Notes under the pieces: model-generated
The model's input: only the letters and a program-made list of their open reading frames with translations
Told to the model about the DNA's origin: nothing
The model's database searches: none
Part shown: positions 28,529-37,545 of the stretch, in pieces
How positions within the stretch are numbered: position 1 is the first letter of the stretch
How the letters are laid out: each line of letters starts with the position of its first letter
From: Methylocaldum marinum
GTDB lineage: Bacteria > Pseudomonadota > Gammaproteobacteria > Methylococcales > Methylococcaceae
Assembly: GCF_003584645.1 (NCBI RefSeq)
Contig: NZ_AP017928.1
Span: 1,700,981-1,764,980 of the forward strand
DNA: 64,000 bases
Direction of reading: 5' to 3'
Position numbers and translations under genes: made by a program

Positions 28529-30045
28529 CAAACGCCCGAAGATACGCGGTCGAGCCGCCGAAATCCGATGGCTTCGCCAAGGTGAGGAAGGGTGATTTTC
28601 GCTTCGCCGGCAAGATCGGCGATGGTACGGGCGAGTTTCAGGATGCGGTGATAAGCGCGATGGGACAGTCCGAGCTTTTCGGTCGCTTGCTCGAGCAACC
28701 GGTTTCCCTCGTCCGTCAGCTCGCAATACTTCTTGATTTCTTGCGGAGCCATCGAAGCATTCGGCTTTCCGGTCCGCTGCAGGGAGATTTCCCGGGCCGC
28801 GATCACCCGCCGGCGAATCTCGGAACTGGTTTGTTCCCCGCCGGGCGCGCCATGGCGCAACATTTCCCGGGAAATGCGCGGCACCTCGATATGGATGTCG
28901 ATCCGGTCGAGCAATGGTCCGGAAATCCGCGAGCGGTAACGCTGAACCTGTTCCGAGGTACAGCGGCAGCGTCCGGAGGCATCGCCCAAGTAGCCGCAGG
29001 GACAAGGATTCATTGCGGCGACGAGCTGAAACCGGGCCGGGAAATCGACTTGCCGCGCGGCACGGGAGATCGTGATACAGCCCGTCTCCAACGGTTCTCT
29101 CAAAACCTCGAGCACCTTACGGTCGAATTCAGGCAATTCGTCGAGAAAAAGCACGCCATTGTGCGCCAGGGAAATTTCGCCCGGCTTGGGATTGCCTCCG
29201 CCTCCCACCAAAGCAGGAGCGGAAGCCGTGTGGTGCGGCGCACGGAACGGAGGAATGCGCCAGCGTCTCGGATCGAAAGGCAAATCGCTGACCGACGCAA
29301 TGGCCGCGCTTTCCAGGGCTTCTTCGTCGGTCAATGGCGGGAGTATGCTCGGAAGCCGTGCCGCCAGCATGGACTTGCCGGTTCCCGGCGGCCCAAGCAT
29401 CACGAGGTTGTGTTTTCCGGCAGCGGCGACTTCCAGCGCCCGCTTGGCCTGATAATGTCCGTGCACATCCGCGAAGTCGGCAAGTTCATCGAAACCTATG
29501 GCCGTCCCCTCGTTCGATTCGAACGGGAGCCGCTGCTGGCCGTTCAAATGGGCACATACCTCGAGGAGATGGCTTGCTGCCAGAACCTTTCCGTCCTCGG
29601 CGAGAGCCGCTTCACCCGCATTTTCCCTGGGCGTGATCAGTGCGCGTCCGGCACGTTTCGCTTGAATAGCGACCGGAAGTACGCCGGTCACCGGGCGCAA
29701 TTCTCCGCCCAGAGATAGCTCACCCACGCACTCGAACTCTCTAAGTGATGCGCCATTGATCTGTCCCGACGCTGCCAGAATACCCAAAGCGATAGCGAGA
29801 TCGAAACGGCCGCCCTCTTTGGGGATGTCGGCAGGCGCCATGTTCACGGTGATTCGCTGGAGTGGAAATTCGAACTGACAGTTCAGAAGCGCGCCTCTCA
29901 CCCGATCTTTACTTTCTTTCACCGCGGTTTCCGGCAGGCCGACGATGGAAAGGCTGGGAAGACCGTTGGAAATGTGAACCTCGACGGTAACCAAAGGCGC
30001 TTCGATGCCTTGCCTGCCCCGAGTGTATACGACGGCCAAGGACAT
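28528..30045 (-). CDS. comM: ComM/YifB AAA+ ATPase
   Basis: 505 aa. The N-terminal ChlI-like domain (VEVHISNGLPSLSIVGLPET) precedes an AAA+ core with Walker A LGPPGTGKSMLAARLPSILP and Walker B NGVLFLDELPEF, and a C-terminal lid (LSHRAYHRILKLARTIADLA). A four-Cys-like patch MNPCPCGYLGDASGRCRCT is present. ComM is a hexameric branch-migration helicase that aids integration of DNA during natural transformation. It follows ubiK and precedes rep on the minus strand. Confidence 0.95.
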   Translation of the reverse strand: MSLAVVYTRGRQGIEAPLVTVEVHISNGLPSLSIVGLPETAVKESKDRVRGALLNCQFEFPLQRITVNMAPADIPKEGGRFDLAIALGILAASGQINGASLREFECVGELSLGGELRPVTGVLPVAIQAKRAGRALITPRENAGEAALAEDGKVLAASHLLEVCAHLNGQQRLPFESNEGTAIGFDELADFADVHGHYQAKRALEVAAAGKHNLVMLGPPGTGKSMLAARLPSILPPLTDEEALESAAIASVSDLPFDPRRWRIPPFRAPHHTASAPALVGGGGNPKPGEISLAHNGVLFLDELPEFDRKVLEVLREPLETGCITISRAARQVDFPARFQLVAAMNPCPCGYLGDASGRCRCTSEQVQRYRSRISGPLLDRIDIHIEVPRISREMLRHGAPGGEQTSSEIRRRVIAAREISLQRTGKPNASMAPQEIKKYCELTDEGNRLLEQATEKLGLSHRAYHRILKLARTIADLAGEAKITLPHLGEAIGFRRLDRVSSGV

Positions 30046-30066
30046 GGATTCCGCTTCCGTGGGGGT

Positions 30067-30318
30067 TTATCGATCGGCGATCCGTTTTTCCAACTCGTCG
30101 AGTTGAAGCTGCAGCCGTTCCAGTTGCTCCCGCGTTCTCGCGAGAACCGCGGCCTGTACGTCGAACTCTTCCCGGCTGACCAGGTTCATTCTTGCAAAAG
30201 AGGCCTGAAGAATCGCGCGGAAATTCTTCTCCAAATCGTCCTGCAACTTGAATAAGTCGGTCGGCACCGACTCGGCAAGATGCCGAGCGAGATCATTTAG
30301 CATGGATTTATCGAACAT
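30067..30318 (-). CDS. ubiK: Ubiquinone biosynthesis accessory factor UbiK
   Basis: 83 aa from the ATG giving MFDKSMLNDLARHLAESVPT; the frame opens 20 codons earlier but those codons look non-coding. The C-terminal coiled coil (VLARTREQLERLQLQLDELE) and the overall length fit UbiK/YqiC (BMFP family), a small trimeric protein that helps the aerobic Ubi complex. It is upstream of comM with a 21-base gap, so probably one operon. Confidence 0.9.
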   Translation of the reverse strand: MFDKSMLNDLARHLAESVPTDLFKLQDDLEKNFRAILQASFARMNLVSREEFDVQAAVLARTREQLERLQLQLDELEKRIADR

Positions 30319-30378
30319 GGCGAAAAGAATAGCCGACTGATGCCGTAAGCGTCCAGTGGAACCCCCTTCAGCCATCAC

Positions 30379-30393
30379 GCACCGTTATAGTGC
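30379..30393. promoter_or_regulatory. NtrC-binding site 1 (glnK upstream)
   Basis: GCACCGTTATAGTGC fits the NtrC dyad GCACC-N4-TGGTGC with one mismatch and is followed by A. It lies about 110 bases before the -24 element, the usual enhancer distance. Confidence 0.65.
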
Positions 30394-30407
30394 ATGCAAA
30401 TCTGGAC

Positions 30408-30422
30408 GCTCCGTAATGGTGC
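30408..30422. promoter_or_regulatory. NtrC-binding site 2 (glnK upstream)
   Basis: GCTCCGTAATGGTGC fits GCACC-N4-TGGTGC with one mismatch. Its centre is 29 bases from site 1, so NtrC dimers on both sites could act together. Confidence 0.65.
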
Positions 30423-30485
30423 ATTTTTTGCGCCTGTCATCTTGACAATCGCATTTCATGCCTTGCCGGCCGCGTCAAACTACGT

Positions 30486-30502
30486 TTGGCACAAGTTCTG
30501 CT
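30486..30502 (+). promoter_or_regulatory. Sigma-54 promoter of glnK-amtB
   Basis: TTGGCAC-AAGTTC-TGCT gives GG at 30488-30489 and GC at 30500-30501, exactly ten bases apart as sigma-54 requires. Transcription would start near 30513, leaving a leader of about 80 bases before glnK. Confidence 0.8.
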
Positions 30503-30584
30503 TTTAGGTCGTAGAACGCCTCACGTCTGAGCAGGGCTTCGCCGGTTCAGTCTCGAAACAAAGGCGGCGTCCGCACCACTATAG

Positions 30585-30935
<351 letters not shown>

Positions 30936-30956
30936 AACGAATAGGAGAAAAATAAC

Positions 30957-32336
30957 ATGAGACGAATCCTGACCGCCCTGTCTCTGTTCTTTACCGAGTT
31001 TGCATTGGCCGAAGAAGCTGCTACGCCGTCCCCTGACAAAGGCGATGTCGCGTGGGTGCTCATTGCCGCCGTATTGGTCATCTTGATGACCATTCCCGGA
31101 CTGGCACTGTTCTACAGCGGCATGGTCCGCGCCAAGAACGCGCTATCCGTTCTCATGCAGGTGTTCGTGGTTTTTTCGCTGATGGCGCTATTATGGGCGA
31201 TATACGGCTACAGCATCGCATTCACCGAGGGCAACGCATTCTTCGGCGGGTTCAGTAAAGCGTTCCTGAAAGGTGTCTCACCGGAATCGCTCGCCGGCAC
31301 GTTCAGCAAAGGCATTTATATTCCGGAATACGCCTACATCGCATTCCAGGCGACTTTCGCGGGCATCACTCCGGCCCTGATCGTCGGCTCTTTCGCCGAA
31401 CGCATCAAGTTTTCAGCGGTACTGTTGTTCATGATACTTTGGTTTACCTTCGCCTACCTTCCCATGGCCCATATGGTCTGGTTCTGGGCTGGTCCGGACG
31501 CCTACACGGACGCCGCCGCAGCCGAAGCCGCCGATGCAACGGCCGGATTCCTTTTCCAGAAGGGAGCACTGGATTTCGCCGGCGGGACGGTGGTGCACAT
31601 CAATGCCGGTATCGCGGGACTGGTCGGCTGCCTGTTGATCGGCAAGCGGATCGGCTACAAAAAAGAATTCATCGCGCCTCATAGTGTAACCATGACCATG
31701 ATCGGCGCATCGTTGCTCTGGGTGGGCTGGTTCGGCTTCAACGTCGGATCGAATCTGGAAGCTAACGGTGTGGCCGCTCTGGTTTTCGTAAACACCTTGC
31801 TGGCTACGGCTGCAGCAACCTTAGCCTGGGTGGCCGCCGAATGGCTTTCGCGAGGCAAGCCCAGTATGTTGGGCGGGGCATCGGGCGCCATCGCCGGACT
31901 GGTTGCCATTACCCCGGCCTGCGGCTTCGTCGGCCCCATGGGCAGCATCGTTCTCGGCCTCATTGCCGGTGCCGTCTGCTTCTGGGCAGTGACCAGCTTG
32001 AAAAATATTCTGGGCTACGACGATTCGCTCGACGTATTCGGTGTTCACGGTATCGGCGGCATCATCGGCGCATTGGGTACCGGTATATTCGCCTCCCCTG
32101 ACCTCGGAGGAGCCGGTATTTACGATTATGTGACCGACTCGCTGGTCGAATACGACATGCTGGCCCAATTCACCAGCCAAGCGTGGGGAGTCGGAACCGT
32201 AATCATCTGGTCCGGCGTGGTATCTCTTATCGCCTACAAGATCGTGGATATGCTGATCGGACTTCGCGTTACCGAAGAAGTCGAACGTCAAGGACTCGAT
32301 ACAACCGAGCACGGCGAAACGGCTTACCATCTTTAG
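30957..32336 (+). CDS. amtB: Ammonium transporter AmtB
   Basis: 459 aa. A cleavable signal (to about residue 20, ending FALAEEA) is followed by eleven membrane segments. Signature parts are ALFYSGMVRAKNALSVLMQ, the first pore His in DFAGGTVVHINAGIAGLVG, and the second in VFGVHGIGGIIGALGTGIFA. It conducts ammonium into the cell as a trimer under GlnK control. The C-terminal tail is short. The operon ends at the terminator just downstream. Confidence 0.95.
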   Translation: MRRILTALSLFFTEFALAEEAATPSPDKGDVAWVLIAAVLVILMTIPGLALFYSGMVRAKNALSVLMQVFVVFSLMALLWAIYGYSIAFTEGNAFFGGFSKAFLKGVSPESLAGTFSKGIYIPEYAYIAFQATFAGITPALIVGSFAERIKFSAVLLFMILWFTFAYLPMAHMVWFWAGPDAYTDAAAAEAADATAGFLFQKGALDFAGGTVVHINAGIAGLVGCLLIGKRIGYKKEFIAPHSVTMTMIGASLLWVGWFGFNVGSNLEANGVAALVFVNTLLATAAATLAWVAAEWLSRGKPSMLGGASGAIAGLVAITPACGFVGPMGSIVLGLIAGAVCFWAVTSLKNILGYDDSLDVFGVHGIGGIIGALGTGIFASPDLGGAGIYDYVTDSLVEYDMLAQFTSQAWGVGTVIIWSGVVSLIAYKIVDMLIGLRVTEEVERQGLDTTEHGETAYHL

Positions 32337-32365
32337 TTTGGCGCCCTTCTTGTCATGTCTGTGAC

Positions 32366-32391
32366 GGGCGTCTTCGGACGCCCTCTTTTTT
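32366..32391 (+). terminator. Rho-independent terminator of glnK-amtB
   Basis: GGGCGTC (32366-32372) pairs with GACGCCC (32377-32383) around a TTCG tetraloop, and a T-run follows. It ends the plus-strand operon and may also slow minus-strand reading from trxC. Confidence 0.9.
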
Positions 32392-32420
32392 TGCAAGCCT
32401 CAGTCCGGATCCGAACGGGA

Positions 32421-32840
32421 TCAGCGCGAAAGAATCCAATGCCGAAGATTTGCGGCATTCATTGCGCCCATCACCCGGTCGACTTCTTTCCCGGACTTGA
32501 ACAGCATTAAAGTCGGAATGCTGCGGATATTGAATCGCCCGGCGAGAGTCTGCTCGGAATCGACATCAACTTTGCCAAAACATACCTGTCCTGCCAGTTC
32601 TTCCGCCAATTGTTCGATTACCGGTGCCACCATTTTGCACGGGCCGCACCAGTCTGCCCAAAAATCGACCACGACAGGCAGGTCGCTTCGTCCGATATAC
32701 GTTTCAAAATTTGCCGCGCCCAGAATTACCGCCTGCCCGCTAAGAATTTCTCGATGACACCGCCCGCACTTCGGATGGTTTTTCAGGCGCTCCGGGGGGA
32801 CGCGGTTTAAGGTCATGCAGAAAGGACAGACAACATGCAT
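32421..32840 (-). CDS. trxC: Thioredoxin 2
   Basis: 139 aa from the ATG giving MHVVCPFCMTLNRVPPERL, the same length as E. coli TrxC. The N-terminal zinc ribbon has CPFC and CGRC; the thioredoxin fold has the redox motif DFWADWCGPCKMVAPV and cis-Pro in IRSIPTLMLFKSG. It reduces protein disulfides in the cytoplasm, often under oxidative stress. The gene points towards amtB and stands just after the hypothetical gene at 32863. Confidence 0.95.
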   Translation of the reverse strand: MHVVCPFCMTLNRVPPERLKNHPKCGRCHREILSGQAVILGAANFETYIGRSDLPVVVDFWADWCGPCKMVAPVIEQLAEELAGQVCFGKVDVDSEQTLAGRFNIRSIPTLMLFKSGKEVDRVMGAMNAANLRHWILSR

Positions 32841-32862
32841 AGCGTGCTCCAAATATGTCGTT

Positions 32863-33171
32863 TTAGTCATCCTCGAGGTCGCGGTCCGGATCCCAGCCCA
32901 AGGCTCTCGCCCGAACGACCGCGTCTTCCTGAATACTCACATACCGACGGAAAAGTTCTTCCGGAAAGTTATGCACCGAGAAGCCATAGTGATCCCAGGC
33001 TTCATGAACCTTTTCCCACAGGCTCTCGATGGCCCCCGCTTGCCATCCGGCACAGGTCTCCGCCTCGGGGATCAATCCGAACGCCCAAGCATCCCTGATG
33101 ATGCGGCCGATATCCGTCATTCCGCCGTAAAGGTCGTCATGTATTCCGACATAAGGTTCGATCGTTTTCAT
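32863..33171 (-). CDS. Conserved-looking hypothetical protein
   Basis: About 102 aa if started at the ATG giving MKTIEPYVGIHDDLYGGMTD; the frame opens 39 codons earlier at 33288 and another ATG lies in between, so the start is unsettled. The sequence is acidic, rich in Trp (DAWAFGLIPEAE, GWQAGAIESLWEKVHEAWDH) and ends in RALGWDPDRDLEDD. It is soluble with no signal. I know of similar proteins only as unnamed ones. It is 22 bases from trxC and might be cotranscribed with it. Confidence 0.6.
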   Translation of the reverse strand: MKTIEPYVGIHDDLYGGMTDIGRIIRDAWAFGLIPEAETCAGWQAGAIESLWEKVHEAWDHYGFSVHNFPEELFRRYVSIQEDAVVRARALGWDPDRDLEDD

Positions 33172-33287
33172 ATCAATACCCACAGTTGAAGTTACCGGAT
33201 CGAGGGACGGATATTCCGAGTGATGCATTGCGTGTCGATGCCGGTTGAATGCGTGCTCGGGAATCTCGCTGGAACGATGGCGGAACA

Positions 33288-35012
33288 TCAGTTGAACGGC
33301 CGGAAGGACATCGGCAATCTCAGGGTCACCTTGGCATCCTGCGCATCTTCCGTGGCGCCTATGCTCACCGACAAATTGAGGCTTGTGTCTCTAGTGAGCT
33401 TGAAGGAGTAGCCCAAAAGAAACTCGCCGAGATCCAGATTAGATCCTTTAAGGGATTTTCCGCCCACTTCCGTTCCGAACACATGTTTGTGCGAGTATCC
33501 GATGCTGAAAGATGAGCGTTCGTTGATACTGAACCCCAACCCGAAGCTTGCTCCTATCGCGTCGCCCGGTTCCACCCGTCTTTTTTCCGTTCCGTCGCTT
33601 GTCTCGAAATCTTCGTCCGTTTCAACGTTATACGCATAACTCAAATTGCCATAAAACACTGCCGGATCAGTCGGATACAAGGCCGTGATGCTCGGCTGTA
33701 CACTGACGTACCCCGAACCGGTCGGGAGTTCGGTCGGATAGGTGGCACCCGGAATGCCGGGAACCACGACATAGTCGACATCATACGGACTCCTGCCGGA
33801 AGGTAAGGTAGTTGCAAGATTCGCCACGAATATCGGCCAGCCGCCGCTCCCACCGTTCAACTGGTAGCGCGCGGTAAGTTCGATATCGCCTAAACCGGAT
33901 CCCTCGATATCGAAGGTTTCGTCTGCGTTGACATTGACCGAGATCGGTCGCGAACGTTGTCTGTCCTCCCGATAAAGCACGGGTACACGCGCGCTCACCT
34001 CAAAACGGTCGCTAAGCCCATAGCGAGCGGTAAGTGCAGCCAGCAACGTATGCCGGTCGAGGTTGGCGATGTCGATGAGCCCGACGGCAACAGCCGGAGC
34101 GAAAGTCGCGCTGTTGAGAAAAACCCGATTATTGCTCGCATAATGGTATTCGAGCGAAGGCTCCAGGGTCAGATTTCCCTTTGGCGTCAACACGCCGCCT
34201 ACGGTTTCCGAAATTCTCGGCAGTTCCGGCGTCTTTGCCGTTTCTGCAGGATCAGGAGCTTGTCCGACCGGCCCCGTGGGCCTGGACGGCTGACGATTAC
34301 CGGCCACCTTCCGGGGGCTGGCGGAGCCGGCGTCGGTCCGGTTTGTTTGTTCCATAGTCCGGCTCTTATCGGTTCGTTTGGCCGGCGCAGCTCCAGCCAA
34401 ATGTTCAAGCTGGTTTTGCAATGTCCGAAGCTTACGCTGCTGTTCCTCGAAAGCTTTCTTTTGCTCATCCAACAGCCGTTGCTGTTCCGCCAATGCCCGC
34501 CGCAACTGCTCGATCTCGCCGTAGTTCGCGGTTTTGCCGGTCGCTTTTTCAGTCGGGGACATAAGACTGGCTCCGGGTTTTCCAGCGTTTTTGAACCGGG
34601 GTGACTTGCCGGCACGCTCCGACATTGGGCGCTTAGGAAATTGCACCAAGAGCTTGGGCGAGCTTCCATACGACGCCGGCTCCCAGAATTGGGTAAACGT
34701 CGCAGGCCGCTTCAAGTCGACCACTAGACGTAAGTCGGCGTTGACTTCCGAGGTGCTCGCCACGCCGGAAAACAAGGGATGATCATGAGAAGGTTGGGAA
34801 AGCGTTCCGCTGATGCGGCTACCTGGAAACTTGATGACCAGACGATTTTGATCGTCCACGATGAAAGCCTGAACCGACAGATATTCGGAGGCCGAAACTT
34901 CGAGTCTTAGTGCATCGACCGACTCTCCATATTTTATATCTGTAATTTCCGCTCCGACACAGACGGAAACCAGAAATATCCCGAAAATAGTGAAAACGAC
35001 CAACACGCGCAA
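33288..35012 (-). CDS. Outer-membrane barrel with AMIN-like domain and coiled coil (FapF-like)
   Basis: 574 aa. After a signal peptide (to about residue 21) comes an AMIN-like domain (about 22-130: ITDIKYGESVDALRLEVSAS through LLVQFPKRP), then a coiled coil (about 160-205: EQLRRALAEQQRLLDEQKKA), a linker rich in Pro, Thr and Lys, and a C-terminal beta-barrel of the Phenol_MetA_deg/transporter type (about 280-574: GNLTLEPSLEYHYASNN to LRLPMSFRPFN). A coiled coil plugging a barrel of this type is the plan of FapF, the export pore for Fap amyloid. AMIN is not part of classical FapF and would anchor the protein to peptidoglycan. The C39 protease gene nearby supports the assignment. Confidence 0.65.
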   Translation of the reverse strand: MRVLVVFTIFGIFLVSVCVGAEITDIKYGESVDALRLEVSASEYLSVQAFIVDDQNRLVIKFPGSRISGTLSQPSHDHPLFSGVASTSEVNADLRLVVDLKRPATFTQFWEPASYGSSPKLLVQFPKRPMSERAGKSPRFKNAGKPGASLMSPTEKATGKTANYGEIEQLRRALAEQQRLLDEQKKAFEEQQRKLRTLQNQLEHLAGAAPAKRTDKSRTMEQTNRTDAGSASPRKVAGNRQPSRPTGPVGQAPDPAETAKTPELPRISETVGGVLTPKGNLTLEPSLEYHYASNNRVFLNSATFAPAVAVGLIDIANLDRHTLLAALTARYGLSDRFEVSARVPVLYREDRQRSRPISVNVNADETFDIEGSGLGDIELTARYQLNGGSGGWPIFVANLATTLPSGRSPYDVDYVVVPGIPGATYPTELPTGSGYVSVQPSITALYPTDPAVFYGNLSYAYNVETDEDFETSDGTEKRRVEPGDAIGASFGLGFSINERSSFSIGYSHKHVFGTEVGGKSLKGSNLDLGEFLLGYSFKLTRDTSLNLSVSIGATEDAQDAKVTLRLPMSFRPFN

Positions 35013-35498
35013 TGACGTTCCCTCCCTGGGTCCATGTCTTATACTTGCGACGTAACAAAACGTACTTTAATCTAACTGGTTTCGCAAGCGATTTTTGACA
35101 TGATGCGTATACTAGTCAAACCATAGTTGCGCCATGCTCTGGATTCCCTTAATTGCGCGCGACTGGATACGCTTTCCAAAAAACTTTACCAATAGTTATG
35201 AACCTTCTCCGTTTTGCCTGGAGAGGAATAGGTAAGAATCGAAAAGCGATCTCTTCCTCATAAAACCGCATTCCGGCTAGCAATGAATAAAGGCACGAAT
35301 ATAGCAGATTTTTTTTCGCGCAAAAGAAAAGCCTCGACGAGGATAGTAATCATGATTATCGTGAGGCAATTCGAACTCACTATCTGCCGCAATAACAGGA
35401 AAAATATGTCGGCAAATATTTAATGGTTTACATTAAGCGTTATTAATTAATTTTTCATTTAATAAAAAGCAAATATATCTACCCGGACTCGGCATAAC
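35013..35498. other. AT-rich spacer with imperfect palindrome
   Basis: No gene. The stretch is markedly AT-rich. An imperfect palindrome (GCCTC...GAGGC, 35331-35367, with core AATCATGATT) could be a regulator site or an end-of-transcript hairpin for the minus-strand activator gene at 35499. I looked for a minus-strand GG-N10-GC sigma-54 element ahead of the barrel gene and did not find a convincing one. Confidence 0.4.
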
Positions 35499-36923
35499 TC
35501 ATCCAGCGACTTGTTCGACGCCCGGCGCCGTAATGGAATGTTTTTCCATCAGGCGATAAAGCGTCACACGAGAGACTCCTAGACGGCGCGCAGCACTGGT
35601 GATGCTTTTAGATTCCGCCAGGGCCGACGTCACCGCTTGCTCCACGGCCTGAGCCTTTATCTCTCTCAACGTTCTTCCGCTGAATCGCGCGGAGCGGGAT
35701 AACCCTAGATCTGCCTCGGTAATCAGGCGACCGCTCGAAAGAATGGCAGCCCGATTGACGCAGCTCATCAATTCGCGCACGTTTCCGGGCCATGAATAAT
35801 CGAGAATCGCTGAGATCGCCTTTTTGGACAAACGTTTCGCATTCCGTCGCTTGCCTTGGTTGAACCGGGTTACGAAATATTCCGCGATTTGCGCGGCGTC
35901 GGTATCCCGATGTCTCAAAGCGGGAACATCGATTTGCAATACATTGAGCCGGTAAAATAGATCTTCTCTAATTGTCCCGGCAGCCACCGCTTCTCGCAGA
36001 TTCGGGCCGGCGGAAGCGATGATGCGTACGTCAACAGGACGCGATTCCTTTGATCCCAGGGGAGTCAGTTCCTTTTCCTGCAAAAATCTTAATAGAGAGA
36101 CCTGTCCCAGCGGCGAGAGATTTTCGATTTCGTCCAGGAACACGGTACCGCCGGCGGCGGCTTCGAAATGCCCTATTCGCTCTTCAACCGCACCGGTAAA
36201 CGCTCCCTTGCTATGACCGAAGAATTCGCTTTGAACCAGCGTTTCGGGAATGGCTCCGCAGCTTACGGCGACGAATGGTCGTTCCGCCCTGGGCGACAAT
36301 CCGTGGATCGCCCTGGCTATAACTTCCTTTCCCGTCCCGGTCTCGCCGCTAATGATGATCGGTTCGTCACTCCGACTGATTTTCTGCATATTGTCATAGA
36401 CCAAGGACATGGCTTTACTGGACCCGATCAATCCAAACCTCTGATTGATCGCTAGATGAAACTCCCCGCGACTGGCCTCCCCGAGTTTTGCGGAGCCATA
36501 GGCATGCCCGAGCGAAAAGGCAAGCCGGCGTATGTCCACGGGAGTGGTATGAAAATCGAAGAAGAAAGAGCTTAAGAAAGAGGCGTGCTCGATCGAGCCC
36601 ATACACGCCGGATCGACGATCGCAATCCACTCCGTGGATAAACTTTCGTTGATGACCTCCAATAGCTCGCTTTGCGTTTCTTCGCTGAAGCTTGCGTCGA
36701 GCAGGACTACGCCGACATAGATGCGATTCGACCTAAGGCATCTTATCGCTTCCCGGGTATCCATCGAGATGTGGGCCTTCCAGCCCTTTTCGGCAAGGCT
36801 TTTCGCCAAGCCGAGCGAGTCGGCCCAGCCCGGCTGAAGTAAGATGACATCCCTGAAGTCGCTCCAGGCCTGATTGGCCGGAAACACCCTTTCGATTCGA
36901 GAAATCCCAGCTGTTAGTTCCAT
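35499..36923 (-). CDS. VpsR-like sigma-54-dependent activator
   Basis: 474 aa. The N-terminal 150 residues are a degenerate receiver without the usual phospho-Asp context; its end, FFFDFHTTPVDIRRLAFSLG, resembles VpsR. The AAA+ core has Walker A ISGETGTGKEVIARAIHGLS, the sigma-54 loop GAFTGA (in FGHSKGAFTGAVEERIG), Walker B GGTVFLDEIENL and the R-finger region. A Fis-type HTH (SITSAARRLGVSRVTLYRLM) closes it. VpsR and FleQ relatives bind cyclic-di-GMP and control biofilm matrix genes, which fits its place between the parts of an amyloid-type locus. Ribosome site GGGAAGGGAAAG precedes the ATG. Confidence 0.85.
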   Translation of the reverse strand: MELTAGISRIERVFPANQAWSDFRDVILLQPGWADSLGLAKSLAEKGWKAHISMDTREAIRCLRSNRIYVGVVLLDASFSEETQSELLEVINESLSTEWIAIVDPACMGSIEHASFLSSFFFDFHTTPVDIRRLAFSLGHAYGSAKLGEASRGEFHLAINQRFGLIGSSKAMSLVYDNMQKISRSDEPIIISGETGTGKEVIARAIHGLSPRAERPFVAVSCGAIPETLVQSEFFGHSKGAFTGAVEERIGHFEAAAGGTVFLDEIENLSPLGQVSLLRFLQEKELTPLGSKESRPVDVRIIASAGPNLREAVAAGTIREDLFYRLNVLQIDVPALRHRDTDAAQIAEYFVTRFNQGKRRNAKRLSKKAISAILDYSWPGNVRELMSCVNRAAILSSGRLITEADLGLSRSARFSGRTLREIKAQAVEQAVTSALAESKSITSAARRLGVSRVTLYRLMEKHSITAPGVEQVAG

Positions 36924-37036
36924 CTGCTTTCCCTTCCCTTTGGTTATAAGAAGTAAGGAAAATATTCCCTATTAACAAAACCGGATACAATTTTAAATGA
37001 TGACGTCTCCTATCAACAAATGGCAATACCGTTTCT

Positions 37037-37528
37037 CTATCGGGCAAACCAGCGACCATTCGGCCCGATAGCGCTCAAATTCATGTTCTTAAAATTGGAA
37101 AGAGTTATATCGATCGTTCTAACCATGGTAATTAGCTGATTATCCAGCGTATTCTGAATGACGGCCATGTTATTCAGACCGGCATCGGACAGCGCCAGAT
37201 TTCCAGAGCCGTTATTCACGGCCGGTCGACTCAGTTGATCGAGGGAAAAGTCCTTAGCGAGTACGAGGCGATCAGAAAATTGTTCTCGTCCGTTGACGAA
37301 TACGGAAGTGGCGAAGGATAAATCAATGACGATTCCGTTGTCCAACACGAACCCGGCGCGCGATTCATCCAGTTCTACGTTTTCGACGGCCGCCCAGCCG
37401 ACGTCGGTTTCGTCACTCGCCGTACAAATCGCAATTGAACAAGGCATCAAAGCAAAAAAAATAACGCTCAGAACCAGGTGTCTGACGTTGAACTTTCCCA
37501 ACCCAGGAACGTCCTTGCCCGAAATCAT
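37037..37528 (-). CDS. Secreted protein of the Fap-like locus
   Basis: 163 aa with an AAGGAG site before ATG. A signal peptide (hydrophobic residues about 17-35, ending near CTASDE) precedes a mature part whose C-terminal half has the motif NMAVIQNTLDNQLITMVRTI. The VIQNT-xNxLI pattern is repeated in the two other small secreted proteins of the locus (38259 and 38710). It is 17 bases downstream of the C39 protease and surely in the same operon. It may be a minor fibre component or an export helper similar in role to FapA or FapE; identity is inferred. Confidence 0.6.
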   Translation of the reverse strand: MISGKDVPGLGKFNVRHLVLSVIFFALMPCSIAICTASDETDVGWAAVENVELDESRAGFVLDNGIVIDLSFATSVFVNGREQFSDRLVLAKDFSLDQLSRPAVNNGSGNLALSDAGLNNMAVIQNTLDNQLITMVRTIDITLSNFKNMNLSAIGPNGRWFAR

Positions 37529-37545
37529 GAGACTACTCCTTGTAT

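Noticed and set aside
28529..29005. N-terminal extension of Rep
   Set aside because: The frame continues 159 codons upstream but only as a shadow of comM; the start at 28528 matches the family length.
28582..29718. 378-codon plus-strand frame
   Set aside because: Antisense shadow of comM.
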